Assembly (NCBI RefSeq): GCF_004028635.1
Contig: NZ_RQJW01000007.1
Location: 310,001 to 374,000 of the forward strand
Reading direction: 5' to 3'
Length of the DNA stretch: 64,000 nucleotides
From: Streptomyces cyaneus
GTDB taxonomy: Bacteria; Actinomycetota; Actinomycetes; Streptomycetales; Streptomycetaceae
The notes beneath the pieces were generated by a model, which saw only the letters and a program-made list of their open reading frames with translations, had not been told where the DNA came from and made no database searches. Shown in pieces: positions 56,477 to 64,000 of this stretch; position 1 is the stretch's first letter; the number at the start of each line of letters is the position of its first letter. Made by a program: the position numbers and the translations under genes.

Positions 56477-57388
56477 TCAGCCGAAGCCGCGCAGCGACGT
56501 GAGGACGTACCCCAGCAGGACGAGGCAGCAGCTGCCGACGGCGAGGAGCATCTGCACAAGGCTCGGCTGGCTTCCGAGCAGCAGGGGACTCCAGCCCCAG
56601 AACACCAGCACGGCGAGCGCGGTGCGTACCGTCTGGAACGGCGCCGCCCAGGCCACCTCCTGGAGGTCGTCGGCGTCGGGCACGAGGGAGAACACCAGGG
56701 CCATGACCGCGCCGATCAGCCCGACGACGATGAAGGCGATCAGCGAGCCCAGGCCCATCTCGTCGTCCTGGAAGGCCTTCCAGCGGTTCGCGGCGATCGT
56801 AGGCAGGTCCTTGCTCTCATTGGCGTAACCGCCGAGGCCGGGGTCGGACCGGGCCCACAGGACGTCGAGTTCGGTGCCCTTGCCGGGCTGCTCGTAGGTG
56901 AACGCGCCGCGCACGGTGAGCCGTTCGGCACCGCCGGGCACCGAGACCACGAGCCGGGAGGCGTACCCCTTCACGCCACCCTCGTCGTTCAGCTCCTTGC
57001 GGGTCGACTGCCGTTCCACGACCGTCGCGGTGCTCACCTCGGCGCCCGCGTCGCGTAGCGCGTCGAGCTTCTCGCCCGCGTTGGAGGAGGTCAGCAGGGC
57101 GACGGCGAACACGGCGGCGGAGAACGCCACGAGCACCCAGAGGGCGCCGGTGCGAAGCTTGACCCAGAAGTCGTCCATGAACCCGTCGTCCGCGGGCTCA
57201 CCCCGCAGCACCCACAGCGCGGCCACCCGCACCACCGCACACCCCACGGCGACGGCACCCCACACGAACGGCTCGCGCCAGGGCCGTGCCATCGCGGCGG
57301 CCCCGAGCAGCCACCAGCACGCTACGGCCGCAGCGATCCACCCCACGAGCGCGCAGAGCCGTACGATCCACACCAGCGCAGTGCGCAT
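56477..57388 (-). CDS. DUF3592-type membrane protein
   Basis: 303 residues. Helices near 8-30, 45-65, 85-105, 225-245 and 260-300. Between helices 3 and 4 lies an extracytoplasmic beta-rich domain of about 110 residues (VERQSTRKELNDEGG; RLVVSVPGGAERLTVRGAF), as in DUF3592 proteins. ATG 57388 has GGGAGG 6 bases upstream. Function unknown. Convergent with the etfD-like gene and divergent from the zinc-ribbon gene. Confidence 0.8.
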   Translation of the reverse strand: MRTALVWIVRLCALVGWIAAAVACWWLLGAAAMARPWREPFVWGAVAVGCAVVRVAALWVLRGEPADDGFMDDFWVKLRTGALWVLVAFSAAVFAVALLTSSNAGEKLDALRDAGAEVSTATVVERQSTRKELNDEGGVKGYASRLVVSVPGGAERLTVRGAFTYEQPGKGTELDVLWARSDPGLGGYANESKDLPTIAANRWKAFQDDEMGLGSLIAFIVVGLIGAVMALVFSLVPDADDLQEVAWAAPFQTVRTALAVLVFWGWSPLLLGSQPSLVQMLLAVGSCCLVLLGYVLTSLRGFG

Positions 57389-57468
57389 GTGCCCTCCCCG
57401 GAACGGCAACCCCCATTGCCGCGACGCCGGGCACTGTACGGCAGAACTGATCAGGAAGGACCCAAGGC

Positions 57469-57765
57469 GTGATCATCTTCGGTACCAAGGGCTACCTCTA
57501 CCAGCTGGCGATACTCACGCTGGTGTGCGGCCACTGCGGGAACCCCTCCGCACACACGCTCAGGAAGCGCGTCACGAAGTTCACGCTGTTCTTCGTGCCG
57601 CTGTTCCCGATCTCGACGAAATACGCGACGCAGTGCACCTTCTGCGGCGCCGAGCAGAAGGTGACCAAGGAGCAGGCGGAGCAGCTCCAGACGCAGTCCG
57701 CCGCCGGCGGCGGTTACGGCGGTCAGCAGCAGTACGGGCAGCCGCAGCAGCCGTACCAGTCCTGA
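57469..57765 (+). CDS. Small zinc-ribbon membrane-associated protein
   Basis: 98 residues. CGHC at 20-23 and CTFC at 56-59 form a zinc ribbon interrupted by a hydrophobic stretch (FTLFFVPLFPIST, about 38-50) that may insert in the membrane. The tail is rich in Gln, Gly, Tyr and Pro (GGYGGQQQYGQPQQPYQ). GTG 57469 has AGGAAGGA upstream. Similar small proteins are widespread in Streptomyces; no function is known. Confidence 0.8.
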   Translation: MIIFGTKGYLYQLAILTLVCGHCGNPSAHTLRKRVTKFTLFFVPLFPISTKYATQCTFCGAEQKVTKEQAEQLQTQSAAGGGYGGQQQYGQPQQPYQS

Positions 57766-57776
57766 CCCCCGCCCGG

Positions 57777-58532
57777 CTACGACCGCGGTTGCTTGGGCCC
57801 GTTCACCGTGTCAGCGGCGTGCCGGGGGCCGGGCCGCGACGAGAACTGGCCGACGAGCTCGCGAAAGCAGACCAGGGCGGTGATCGGCGGAATTCCGACG
57901 ACCACCATCGCGAGCAGAGAATGCGGTGACTGGCCGATGCACAGAGCCACCGCCGTGCCCGAGGAGACGAGCATGACAGCCCAGGACCGGCGGGCGGTTC
58001 GGCGCTGAACGGCTGCTCGCAGAATGGACAGCCCCGCCAGCAGCCACGGACCGTACACCGTCAGCGGCCACCAATGGGCCAGCTTCGGCGAGACCACGAG
58101 CAGCGCGATGGAGCGCAGCTGATCGTATGAATACGAAATTGACCAGGTGAGCATCGTGCCCGCACACAGGGTGATGAGTGTGACCAGGACCGCGACAGTG
58201 ATGATCTTCGGGTTCTTGGGGAGGACGTGAGCGCTGGGCTGAGGCCGCCGTCGATGGACCGGGCGGGGCAGCGGCCGGTCACTGTCCGGCGAGGGTGCGG
58301 CGGGAGCCGGAGCGGGAGCAGGATCCAGGCCCTGCCCCGGGAGCCCGGACAGCCCCGACAGCCCTGGCACCGTCAGGCCCTGCGTGGTGTTCAGCATCTG
58401 GGCCAGCTCTTCATCCAGATCCCAGCCGCCCGACGACGAGACCGCCGAATCAGGGACGTGCCAGAGGTTCTGCATGTCGAGCTGTTGCGTGTAATGAGGC
58501 TGTTCGTCGACCGCTTCGTAGTCGGTTCTCAT
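57777..58532 (-). CDS. DUF2637-type membrane protein
   Basis: 251 residues. A cytoplasmic N-terminal half with a Pro/Ala-rich linker (about 55-95: LSGLSGLPGQG; PAPAPAPAAPSPD) is followed by four membrane helices (about 108-225) typical of DUF2637 proteins, which occur on actinomycete chromosomes and mobile elements. The start codon lies 2 bases after the stop of the upstream 73-residue gene, so expression is coupled. Function unknown. Confidence 0.75.
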   Translation of the reverse strand: MRTDYEAVDEQPHYTQQLDMQNLWHVPDSAVSSSGGWDLDEELAQMLNTTQGLTVPGLSGLSGLPGQGLDPAPAPAPAAPSPDSDRPLPRPVHRRRPQPSAHVLPKNPKIITVAVLVTLITLCAGTMLTWSISYSYDQLRSIALLVVSPKLAHWWPLTVYGPWLLAGLSILRAAVQRRTARRSWAVMLVSSGTAVALCIGQSPHSLLAMVVVGIPPITALVCFRELVGQFSSRPGPRHAADTVNGPKQPRS

Positions 58533-58534
58533 TT

Positions 58535-58756
58535 TTAGAACTTCTCCCCCTCCATCGCGGCACGAAGATATTCACTCTCCATACGGCTGATGGTTCTGAG
58601 AAAGTCATCGAGCAGATCAGAGCAGTGCGTGATGCCTTCCGCAGCGGTCAGATCAACTGCCTGCCGCAAGCGGAACGGATGATCCTCATCTACATGTGTT
58701 TCCCGCCAAGTCACGCCCACATCAACGAGCGCCACGCCGTGCAGGACATCTGGCAT
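58535..58756 (-). CDS. Hypothetical small protein upstream of DUF2637
   Basis: 73 residues; the last 27 (DLLDDFLRTISRMESEYLRA) look like a charged amphipathic helix. Its TAA stop lies 2 bases before the DUF2637 start, and GGAGGGGGAG near its 3' end would serve as that gene's ribosome-binding site. Codon use is less G/C-biased than in its neighbours, no good ribosome-binding site precedes ATG 58756, and an opposite-strand frame is also open here, so both start and reality are uncertain. Confidence 0.4.
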   Translation of the reverse strand: MPDVLHGVALVDVGVTWRETHVDEDHPFRLRQAVDLTAAEGITHCSDLLDDFLRTISRMESEYLRAAMEGEKF

Positions 58757-58901
58757 TCGGGGGAATATCCGTCAACGGTGATTATCTGGAATATCCAACG
58801 ACTGGGCCCGTACGGTGAAATTCAGAATATGTGTGATGCGGTGTTATTGATATCCGGCAGTCCGCTTCGGGGACCCTCGCGTGCGCGCTAGCGTGGTGAT
58901 C

Positions 58902-59378
58902 ATGGCGGACTGGGCGATACGGCAGGCATCGGTGTCGGACGTGGAGGCGGTGGCCGAGTTGCGTGCCGTGGTGCTGCGGGCGGATCTGGAACGGCTCGGG
59001 CGGTACGACGAGCAGCGGGTGCGGCAGCGGCTGCGGGACGGCTTCGACCCGGCCCACACCTGGGTGATCGAAGTGGGCGGCGCCTTCGCCGGCTGCGTGG
59101 CGCTGCGACCGGACGAGGACGCCCACTGGCTGGAGCACTTCTATCTGGCCCCGCAGCTTCAGGGCAGCGGCATCGGCTCGGGCGTGCTGCGCGAACTGCT
59201 GGAGCGGTGCGACCGCCGTGGTGTCCTCGTCCGGTTGAACGTGCTGCAGGGCAGTGCGGCCCAACGGCTGTACGAACGGCACGGGTTCACGGTCGAGACG
59301 GAGGATGCGGTGGACGTGTTCATGCGTCGGCCGATTGGCGTGGGCCGGCCCGGTGAGGCGTCCCCGTCGGTGCCGTGA
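58902..59378 (+). CDS. GNAT-family N-acetyltransferase
   Basis: 158 residues, complete GNAT fold: an N-terminal strand and helix (IRQASVSDVEAVAELRAVVL), HWLEHFYLAPQLQG leading into the acetyl-CoA loop GSGIGSGVLRELLE (Q/RxxGxG/A type), and NVLQGSAAQRLYERHGF, the usual C-terminal motif. The substrate is unknown. ATG 58902 follows GGTGATC. Convergent with the DUF5701-like gene; the stops are 4 bases apart, so the transcripts probably overlap. Confidence 0.9.
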   Translation: MADWAIRQASVSDVEAVAELRAVVLRADLERLGRYDEQRVRQRLRDGFDPAHTWVIEVGGAFAGCVALRPDEDAHWLEHFYLAPQLQGSGIGSGVLRELLERCDRRGVLVRLNVLQGSAAQRLYERHGFTVETEDAVDVFMRRPIGVGRPGEASPSVP

Positions 59379-59382
59379 GGTG

Positions 59383-60105
59383 TCAGTCCTGGCGGATGAC
59401 GTCCGTGCCCGGGCCGCCCGACAGGGTGTCCCGGCCCGGGCCGCCGTAGGCAGGCTTGCGCCCCGTAGCGGAGGCGAAGCCCAGCCATGTGTGGCGGTTG
59501 CCCCACCAGCACCAGCCGACCTTCGGGGCGTTGCGCCGCTCCCGGCCGTCGCGCCCCGTGCCGTTGCTGATCCAGATCGCCGGGGTACGGGCGTCCAGGG
59601 TGCCGTTCGCCTTGCGCAGCCGGGAGCCGATGGTCATGAAGCAGCGGTTGCGCTCGAGGATGGCCGGCTGCTGGAGCACCCAGTGGATGCCTTCGGTGAG
59701 GAGCAGCGGGGTGCGGTCCTCCTTGGTGAGGGCGGGCAGCGCCTCTTCCGGACTCCAGTTGGCCATGCGGTCACCGCGGTCGACGCCGGTGACGACGTAG
59801 AGGGGAGCGTCGGGCACGTCGACGGCGTCGGGGGCGAAACGGTCGACGTCGGGCATGTCGACGACGACGAAGCCGGGCTTGCCGTCGTGACGGAGCAGCG
59901 GTGCGAGGGCGGAGGCGGGGGCGCGGTCCGGGTGGACGGCGAGCAGCGCGTCGCCGCCTCCGCTGCCGGCGCCTTCAGCGAAGGTGCGGAGCTGGTCGGC
60001 GGGTATCCCCGCGAGCTCGTGCACCCCGAGCTCGATCAGGCGCTCTGCCTGGGTGGTGAGCGGCGGGAGCGAGGTCGTGGTGGCGTTGGACGAGCTGTCG
60101 GTCAC
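59383..60105 (-). CDS. DUF5701-like cytoplasmic protein
   Basis: 240 residues. LPPLTTQAERLIELGVHELAG at the N-terminus, a central VVVDMPDVDRFAPD region, PLLLTEGIHWVLQQPAIL, and a Trp-rich end (KVGWCWWGNRHTWLGFASA) match an actinobacterial family annotated as DUF5701. The C-terminal Gly-rich stretch (GGPGRDTLSGGPGTD) resembles a haemolysin-type calcium repeat but is a single unit. GTG 60105 has GGAG upstream. Function unknown. Confidence 0.65.
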   Translation of the reverse strand: MTDSSSNATTTSLPPLTTQAERLIELGVHELAGIPADQLRTFAEGAGSGGGDALLAVHPDRAPASALAPLLRHDGKPGFVVVDMPDVDRFAPDAVDVPDAPLYVVTGVDRGDRMANWSPEEALPALTKEDRTPLLLTEGIHWVLQQPAILERNRCFMTIGSRLRKANGTLDARTPAIWISNGTGRDGRERRNAPKVGWCWWGNRHTWLGFASATGRKPAYGGPGRDTLSGGPGTDVIRQD

Positions 60106-60282
60106 AGGGCTCCTCGGTTCGCGGTTGGGGCGGGGGCTGGGGCAGCGGCGGGGCGGACCTGAGGTCAACGAGGTGGTCTGCCGGAATGTTCCCGGTAATC
60201 GCGGCCGCCCAGGGACTGTCGCCCCCTCTCGAACGCGTGCATGATTACCCAGTTGTTGACTCTGGTGCTGACGAGGTGAGCG

Positions 60283-61602
60283 GTGCGTACGCGAAGAAGC
60301 GGGAAGTGTACGGCGGCCATGACCGGCACCCTCGGCGCCCTCGCCCTCCTCGCCTCAGCCGCCTGCGGCCCCACCCAGCACAGCGACAAGGCCGAGCCGG
60401 CCCCGCACACCCCCGTCCACATAGCCGACGCCCCCGCCCAACTGCCCGTCCCCCACGGCAAGGGCAGCAAGACCCCCGACGACTTCAACGGCGACGGCCA
60501 CCGCGATCTCGTCCTCAACGACCTGGTCAAGTCCCAGGCCCACGCCGACGACCCGGGCATCGGCATCGTCTACAGCAGCGACCGCGGACTCACCCCAGGC
60601 GCACGGCAGTTGCTCAGCCCTCAGCGCCATGCGGCCCCGACGAAGGGCCAGCTCCCCGCCGTCTTCGACGCCGAAGCGACCTGCGACCTGGACGGGGACG
60701 GCTTCACGGACCTCGTCATCTCCACCGACCCGCCCTACGACGGCCAGGGCCGGCCCCCCGTGCCGTTGCAGCTCCTCTACGGCTCCCCGAACGGCCTCAC
60801 CGGCAAGGCGGTCAAACTCACCGTCCCCGCCTCCGCCCGCGCCGGCAACGACTGGCCCGACCAGCCGGTGTGCGGCGACTTCGACGGCGACGGCGCGCAG
60901 GACCTGGTCGTGCACGCCTCGGACGTCCAACTGACCTTCCTGCGCGGCCCGTTCACCCGCAAGGGCAAGCCCCGAGCCGCAGCCGCCCCCATCCCGGCGC
61001 CCGGCAACGCCCCCACAGGCCCGGCAGCCGACGTCGACAACGACGGATACGACGACCTGGTGGTCCGTACGGCACAGGGCAGGGGCAAATCAGCAGTGGT
61101 CCTCGGCGGCCCGACCGGCCCCACCCGCACCGGAGTCGTCCTCCCCACCGGCATCGACACAGCCCTCGGAGCCTTCGGCAAGGGCAAGACCGCCCTCGAC
61201 GCGGCGATCGGCACGATGAACGGAACATCCCTGCGCTACGACCTCCCGGCAACGGCCGCCCGCGGAACCCTCGCAGTCCCCGGCTCCGTCCTCGACGCCG
61301 CCGACTTCGACGGCGACGGCCTGAGCGAACTCGTCTCCAGCGGCTCGCAGTTGCGGGTCTTCCGAGGCCGTACGACAGGAATCGCGGCGGCGGGCATGGT
61401 GACCGTGCAGCCGCCCGCGCGGGGCACCACGCGGGTGGTGACGGTCGGCGACTACGACGGGGACGGGCGGGCGGACCTGGTGGTACGGACGTTCGTCGGC
61501 GAGACGAAGGACACGGTGGCCGTGTACCCGGGGTCGAAGAAGGGGCTGGTGGCGGCGGAACCGTCGGTCAGGTTCTCCAGCTCGGAGTTCCTGGCACGGT
61601 AG
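60283..61602 (+). CDS. FG-GAP/VCBS repeat lipoprotein
   Basis: 439 residues. Signal peptide with lipobox LASAAC (Cys28), then a predicted seven-bladed integrin-alpha-type beta-propeller. Six calcium loops of the DxDxDG type are visible: DFNGDGHRD, DLDGDGFTD, DFDGDGAQD, DVDNDGYDD, DFDGDGLSE and DYDGDGRAD. A surface-exposed binding protein; its partner is unknown. GTG 60283 start, with ATGs only further inside. It is divergent from the DUF5701-like gene. Paired hairpins at 61779-61849 end the transcript. Confidence 0.9.
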   Translation: MRTRRSGKCTAAMTGTLGALALLASAACGPTQHSDKAEPAPHTPVHIADAPAQLPVPHGKGSKTPDDFNGDGHRDLVLNDLVKSQAHADDPGIGIVYSSDRGLTPGARQLLSPQRHAAPTKGQLPAVFDAEATCDLDGDGFTDLVISTDPPYDGQGRPPVPLQLLYGSPNGLTGKAVKLTVPASARAGNDWPDQPVCGDFDGDGAQDLVVHASDVQLTFLRGPFTRKGKPRAAAAPIPAPGNAPTGPAADVDNDGYDDLVVRTAQGRGKSAVVLGGPTGPTRTGVVLPTGIDTALGAFGKGKTALDAAIGTMNGTSLRYDLPATAARGTLAVPGSVLDAADFDGDGLSELVSSGSQLRVFRGRTTGIAAAGMVTVQPPARGTTRVVTVGDYDGDGRADLVVRTFVGETKDTVAVYPGSKKGLVAAEPSVRFSSSEFLAR

Positions 61603-61778
61603 CCACAAGCTCCGCTGGGGACTAACCGCCGATGCCGCCGAACTCGAAGCGCTCACCCAGCTCGCGGAACCGTGCCCCGGCGCGACCGTGACCTACCAAC
61701 CCGCGGCGTAGAGCCCAGAGCCTGGGAAGCCCGTGCCGCGCCCCGGGACTGGCTGACCATCCGCTCTCCCGACGCCGG

Positions 61779-61849
61779 AGCGCCCTCGCGGCTCGACACG
61801 AGGGCGCTTCTGGAAGTCTCGGTCCCCGGGGCCCGGGACCCGGGGACCG
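61779..61849. terminator. Tandem hairpins between convergent lipoprotein and Ig-like genes
   Basis: The first hairpin has arms AGCGCCCTCG (61779-61788) and CGAGGGCGCT (61799-61808). The second has an 11-bp stem CGGTCCCCGGG / CCCGGGGACCG (61820-61849). No gene is seen between 61603 and 61887. Confidence 0.75.
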
Positions 61850-61887
61850 GGGGCCCGCCGGCTACTGCTTCACCGGTCCGGACTCAC

Positions 61888-62685
61888 TTACTTCACATCG
61901 ACGAAGTCGGGCAGGCCGGACCGGGCTTGGGTGAGGGACGTACCCGCGAAGTCGTAGCGGTACTGGCCATCCACCGTCGCCTTCACAGTGGTCGTGGCCC
62001 AGCCGTTCCGGTCGGTCTTGACCTTCTTCAGCGTGGTGAAGGCGCCGCTCGTGCCCTTGCGGAACTGGAGCAGCACCTGGTGCCCGATGAGGGGCACGTC
62101 CTTGTGCTTCTCCCAGCTGGCGACGATCATCCGGGCCTTGACCGTGAGGTCCTTGCCCTTCTTCACCGGCTCCGGGGTGGCGTTGGCCAGCGAGAGGTGC
62201 GTCTTGCGCTTGATGCGTGCCAGGGGCATGTAGTCCTCGCGGGTGACGTTGCCCTCGCCGTCGACGGCCACGAAGTTTATGCCCCAGGCGCCTGCGAGGG
62301 CGTTGCTGCGGACGTTCGTGTACGGGTCGGCGATCATGAAGGCCTCGCACTTGGACCAGTACTCATCGACCTTCACACAGTTGCTGGACCCGACCGGCGC
62401 GATGCGCCCGTCGACTTCCGCCTCGGTCGCTCCGTGCTGCAGCTCGAACGACACACTCTGGATGCCCGACGGGTCGTGGACCATCGCGGAGATCGGGAAC
62501 TTGATCTTCCGTGCGGCCTCGACGACAACGGTGGAGTCGCGGTTCTGGTTGACCTCGATGTCCCTGATCTGTGTGGGTGCGTCGTCGCGCTCGGCCCCGG
62601 CGGCCGGAACGGCGAGAGTGGTGACGGCCAGGGCGGCGCCGAGGGCGGCGGCGGTGGCAGCGGCGACAGTGGCGCGTATGCGCAT
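61888..62685 (-). CDS. Secreted Ig-like protein
   Basis: 265 residues. Signal peptide 1-31 (ALGAALAVTTLAVPAAGA), then two beta-sandwich-like parts: 35-150 with two Cys (SSNCVKVDEYWSKCEAF) and the segment AGAWGINFVAVDGEGNVTRE, and 160-265 with VKARMIVASWEKHKDVPLIGHQV (in parts) and LKKVKTDRNGWATTTVKA, a pattern common in extracellular calcium- or sugar-binding modules. ATG 62685. No anchor. Function unknown. Confidence 0.8.
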   Translation of the reverse strand: MRIRATVAAATAAALGAALAVTTLAVPAAGAERDDAPTQIRDIEVNQNRDSTVVVEAARKIKFPISAMVHDPSGIQSVSFELQHGATEAEVDGRIAPVGSSNCVKVDEYWSKCEAFMIADPYTNVRSNALAGAWGINFVAVDGEGNVTREDYMPLARIKRKTHLSLANATPEPVKKGKDLTVKARMIVASWEKHKDVPLIGHQVLLQFRKGTSGAFTTLKKVKTDRNGWATTTVKATVDGQYRYDFAGTSLTQARSGLPDFVDVK

Positions 62686-63470
62686 GGTGTGGTTTCCCCC
62701 ACGCTTGATGAATTGAGTGGTGACTTCACCCGCATCAGACAGAGGGGGCGTGTGGGGGGTTGTGCACTATTGCCGACCCGACCCATCCCTTAACCCTGAC
62801 TTCTCCTTGGGTTGGCAGGATTACCGTCTTCCGTCCAACTTCCTTACGCGCGAGACGAATTCGGGAGCACAAGCAGAAGCGAGGGAACAGCCGGACCGGG
62901 ACTTCCTCAAGCGCTGATCACGACCCAATCGACCGACTGAGGGCCCACAGCGGGCCCGGGCCGTGAGGATGCCCCCGATCCACGCCATGAGCGCAGGTCG
63001 GGGGCGTGATCACGAAAACTGCTTCTTCTTGCCCTGGGCCTCACTACCGATCTTGAAGAGCTGGGTTTTAGCAGGTGGGAGCCTGGGTCAGCTTCCTGCG
63101 GCCTGCCGTCGTTGGTCGTCATTGGCGCCTCGGACGGCCCAGGGACGGCCCGGATCCCGGGCTACCCCACAACGCGACCTACTGATCCGTAGCTCTACAG
63201 AGATCGGTCGTTGAAGGCCATACAGGTTGTGGGGACGGCTGTGAGGTCTGATGTCGGACGATGACGGTCGTTGGGGTTGCTGTACTTCGTTGCTGCAACA
63301 GCAAGATCCCAGTCGGGATGAGCGCGTATTGAGCGGGAGCAGCTCGAACGGCTACTGGGCGGTGGTGACGATACGTCGCCGACCGCCCCGCCTGCTCTCT
63401 GAAGCGATCGCACTCCGCGCTGCAGCACCGTGACACCGACGGTCAGAGCACTTCTGAGTGATGAGGTCGA
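62686..63470. other. Gene-poor stretch with possible mobile-element remnant
   Basis: No frame with convincing coding character in 785 bp. Seen here: lower GC from about 62760; a hairpin GCCCCCGA / TCGGGGGC at 62971-63005; a GTGATCACG palindrome near 63006; and, from about 63195 to 63430, a block of short broken frames with repeated GTCGTTG and TTGCTG words. That block reminds me of the flanks of IS5-type transposase genes in other Streptomyces, but no transposase is present and the link is a recollection, not a match. Confidence 0.4.
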
Positions 63471-64000
63471 TCAACAGGGCCGCATCGATTCGAACGAGAT
63501 ATGCGTGAGGGCACTTGATTGCACTGCAATGATGCGCTCGTAAGACGCTTCCTTTTCATAGGGCATCAGCGAATCTGCGCATGCGTCCATGAGTCCCAGC
63601 AAAAGTGTCTGACTAGGGGGAAGGTGGTCTAGCGCGATCTGTCGGATGACCTCCCCATATTCGATTTCTCGAAGATTGATAGCTTCGATCAAATGAGAGA
63701 GGATCTCCTCTGCCTCCTCCACTGTTTCAGCACATCGAGAGAAAGACCGCGCAATGGCCATCGCACGCTTATGGCGCGAGTCCGCTGAACCTAGAAGGCG
63801 AATCATCTCCCATTCAAGATTTATGCGCCGCTTGAGGGGTTCAGGTTTTTCACGAGAAGGATCGCAGATAACCAGAGAGCCCAACCCAGGCCAACGTGCA
63901 AAATCGGAAGCCCACTTTTCTGCCAATACATCAGGCGCATCTGGGCACCAGACACGTCCCATCATGTAGGCGCGCGCGATCTCATCAATGACCGTAAGCC
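63471..64000 (-). CDS. Unrecognised low-GC gene, 5' end possibly beyond window
   Basis: The frame runs from the stop at 63471 to the window edge. An ATG at 63965 would give 164 residues, but the 11 codons upstream (read as TVIDEIARAYM) look equally protein-like, so the start is probably at or beyond the edge. Soluble and helix-rich, with no family recognised (WCPDAPDVLAEKWASDFARW; AETVEEAEEILSHLIEAINL). Codon use is clearly less G/C-biased than in the rest of the window (many A/T third positions), a sign of recent acquisition. Confidence 0.55.
   Translation of the reverse strand, partial: LTVIDEIARAYMMGRVWCPDAPDVLAEKWASDFARWPGLGSLVICDPSREKPEPLKRRINLEWEMIRLLGSADSRHKRAMAIARSFSRCAETVEEAEEILSHLIEAINLREIEYGEVIRQIALDHLPPSQTLLLGLMDACADSLMPYEKEASYERIIAVQSSALTHISFESMRPC

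Noticed and set aside
58295..58891. Plus-strand frame of 198 codons across the DUF2637 5' end
   Set aside because: No start with a ribosome-binding site outside the DUF2637 coding region. Its central part reads somewhat like protein, so it lowers confidence in the opposite 73-residue gene but is not called.
61629..61715. Short frame reading LTADAAELEALTQLAE in the gap after the FG-GAP lipoprotein
   Set aside because: It looks like a coding remnant but has no start or ribosome-binding site and ends after about 29 codons; too little to call.
63251..63433. 60-codon frame in the right-edge block
   Set aside because: No ribosome-binding site or codon bias. The same block is open on the other strand, typical of a non-coding remnant.

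Overview
The window is a high-GC actinobacterial chromosome segment, almost certainly from a Streptomyces. Codons are strongly G/C-ending, GTG starts are common, and many genes overlap by 4 or 8 bases. The gene order (purA ... kynurenine genes ... fba, pyrE ... clpB ... dnaK-grpE-dnaJ-hspR) recalls the conserved core of the S. coelicolor chromosome. No tRNA, rRNA, CRISPR array, integrase or intact transposase was found.

Layout. 1-5.1 kb: 5' part of purA (cut by the window edge), a degenerate diacylglycerol-kinase-like gene, and a GbsR/MarR-type regulator divergent from a two-gene ABC exporter. 5.1-13.4 kb: an intergenic repeat block, a CYP107-type P450, and two paralogous NarL/LuxR two-component systems; the second is the tail of an operon that begins with a DUF1023-type hydrolase and an acyltransferase-3 membrane protein. 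13.5-17.3 kb: tryptophan-to-anthranilate catabolism (arylformamidase-like hydrolase, kynureninase, tryptophan 2,3-dioxygenase) with a TetR gene set into it. 17.5-28.7 kb: housekeeping and membrane genes (DUF3151, DHA2-type MFS exporter, class II aldolase, aldose epimerase-pyrE, CoxG-like membrane protein, membrane spermidine synthase-like protein, DUF2617, a Gly/Ser/Cys-rich small membrane protein, a kynurenine/DapC-like aminotransferase, YbjN). 28.8-32 kb: clpB with an HspR operator, and a PPOX-type protein.

32-48.5 kb is accessory in character. It holds a Rieske-derived small protein that has lost its iron ligands, coupled to a short secreted peptide; three related LuxR-type regulators, one decayed to a pseudogene; an operon for circularly permuted ATP-grasp, alpha-E and transglutaminase-like proteins (a predicted peptide-ligase system); and four paralogous secreted PA14-like/fibronectin-III proteins interleaved with an orphan sugar-binding lipoprotein. 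Three of these four genes share a leader with an inverted repeat built on the same core.

48.5-64 kb: the heat-shock operon dnaK-grpE-dnaJ-hspR with two HAIR operators, an MraY/WecA-family protein with a degenerate active site, an EtfD-like Fe-S membrane oxidoreductase, several small membrane or zinc-ribbon proteins, a GNAT enzyme, a DUF5701-like protein, an FG-GAP lipoprotein and an Ig-like secreted protein. The last 1.3 kb is visibly lower in GC and ends in an unrecognised gene cut by the window edge.

How the parts work together: the stress genes form one HspR regulon (clpB plus the dnaK operon). The kyn genes make anthranilate and alanine from tryptophan, and the aminotransferase at 26.7 kb could divert kynurenine. 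The two NarL systems share a 19-bp upstream element and may cross-regulate. The strongest candidates for something undescribed are the PA14/Fn3 gene array with its conserved leader and the ATP-grasp/alpha-E/transglutaminase operon.
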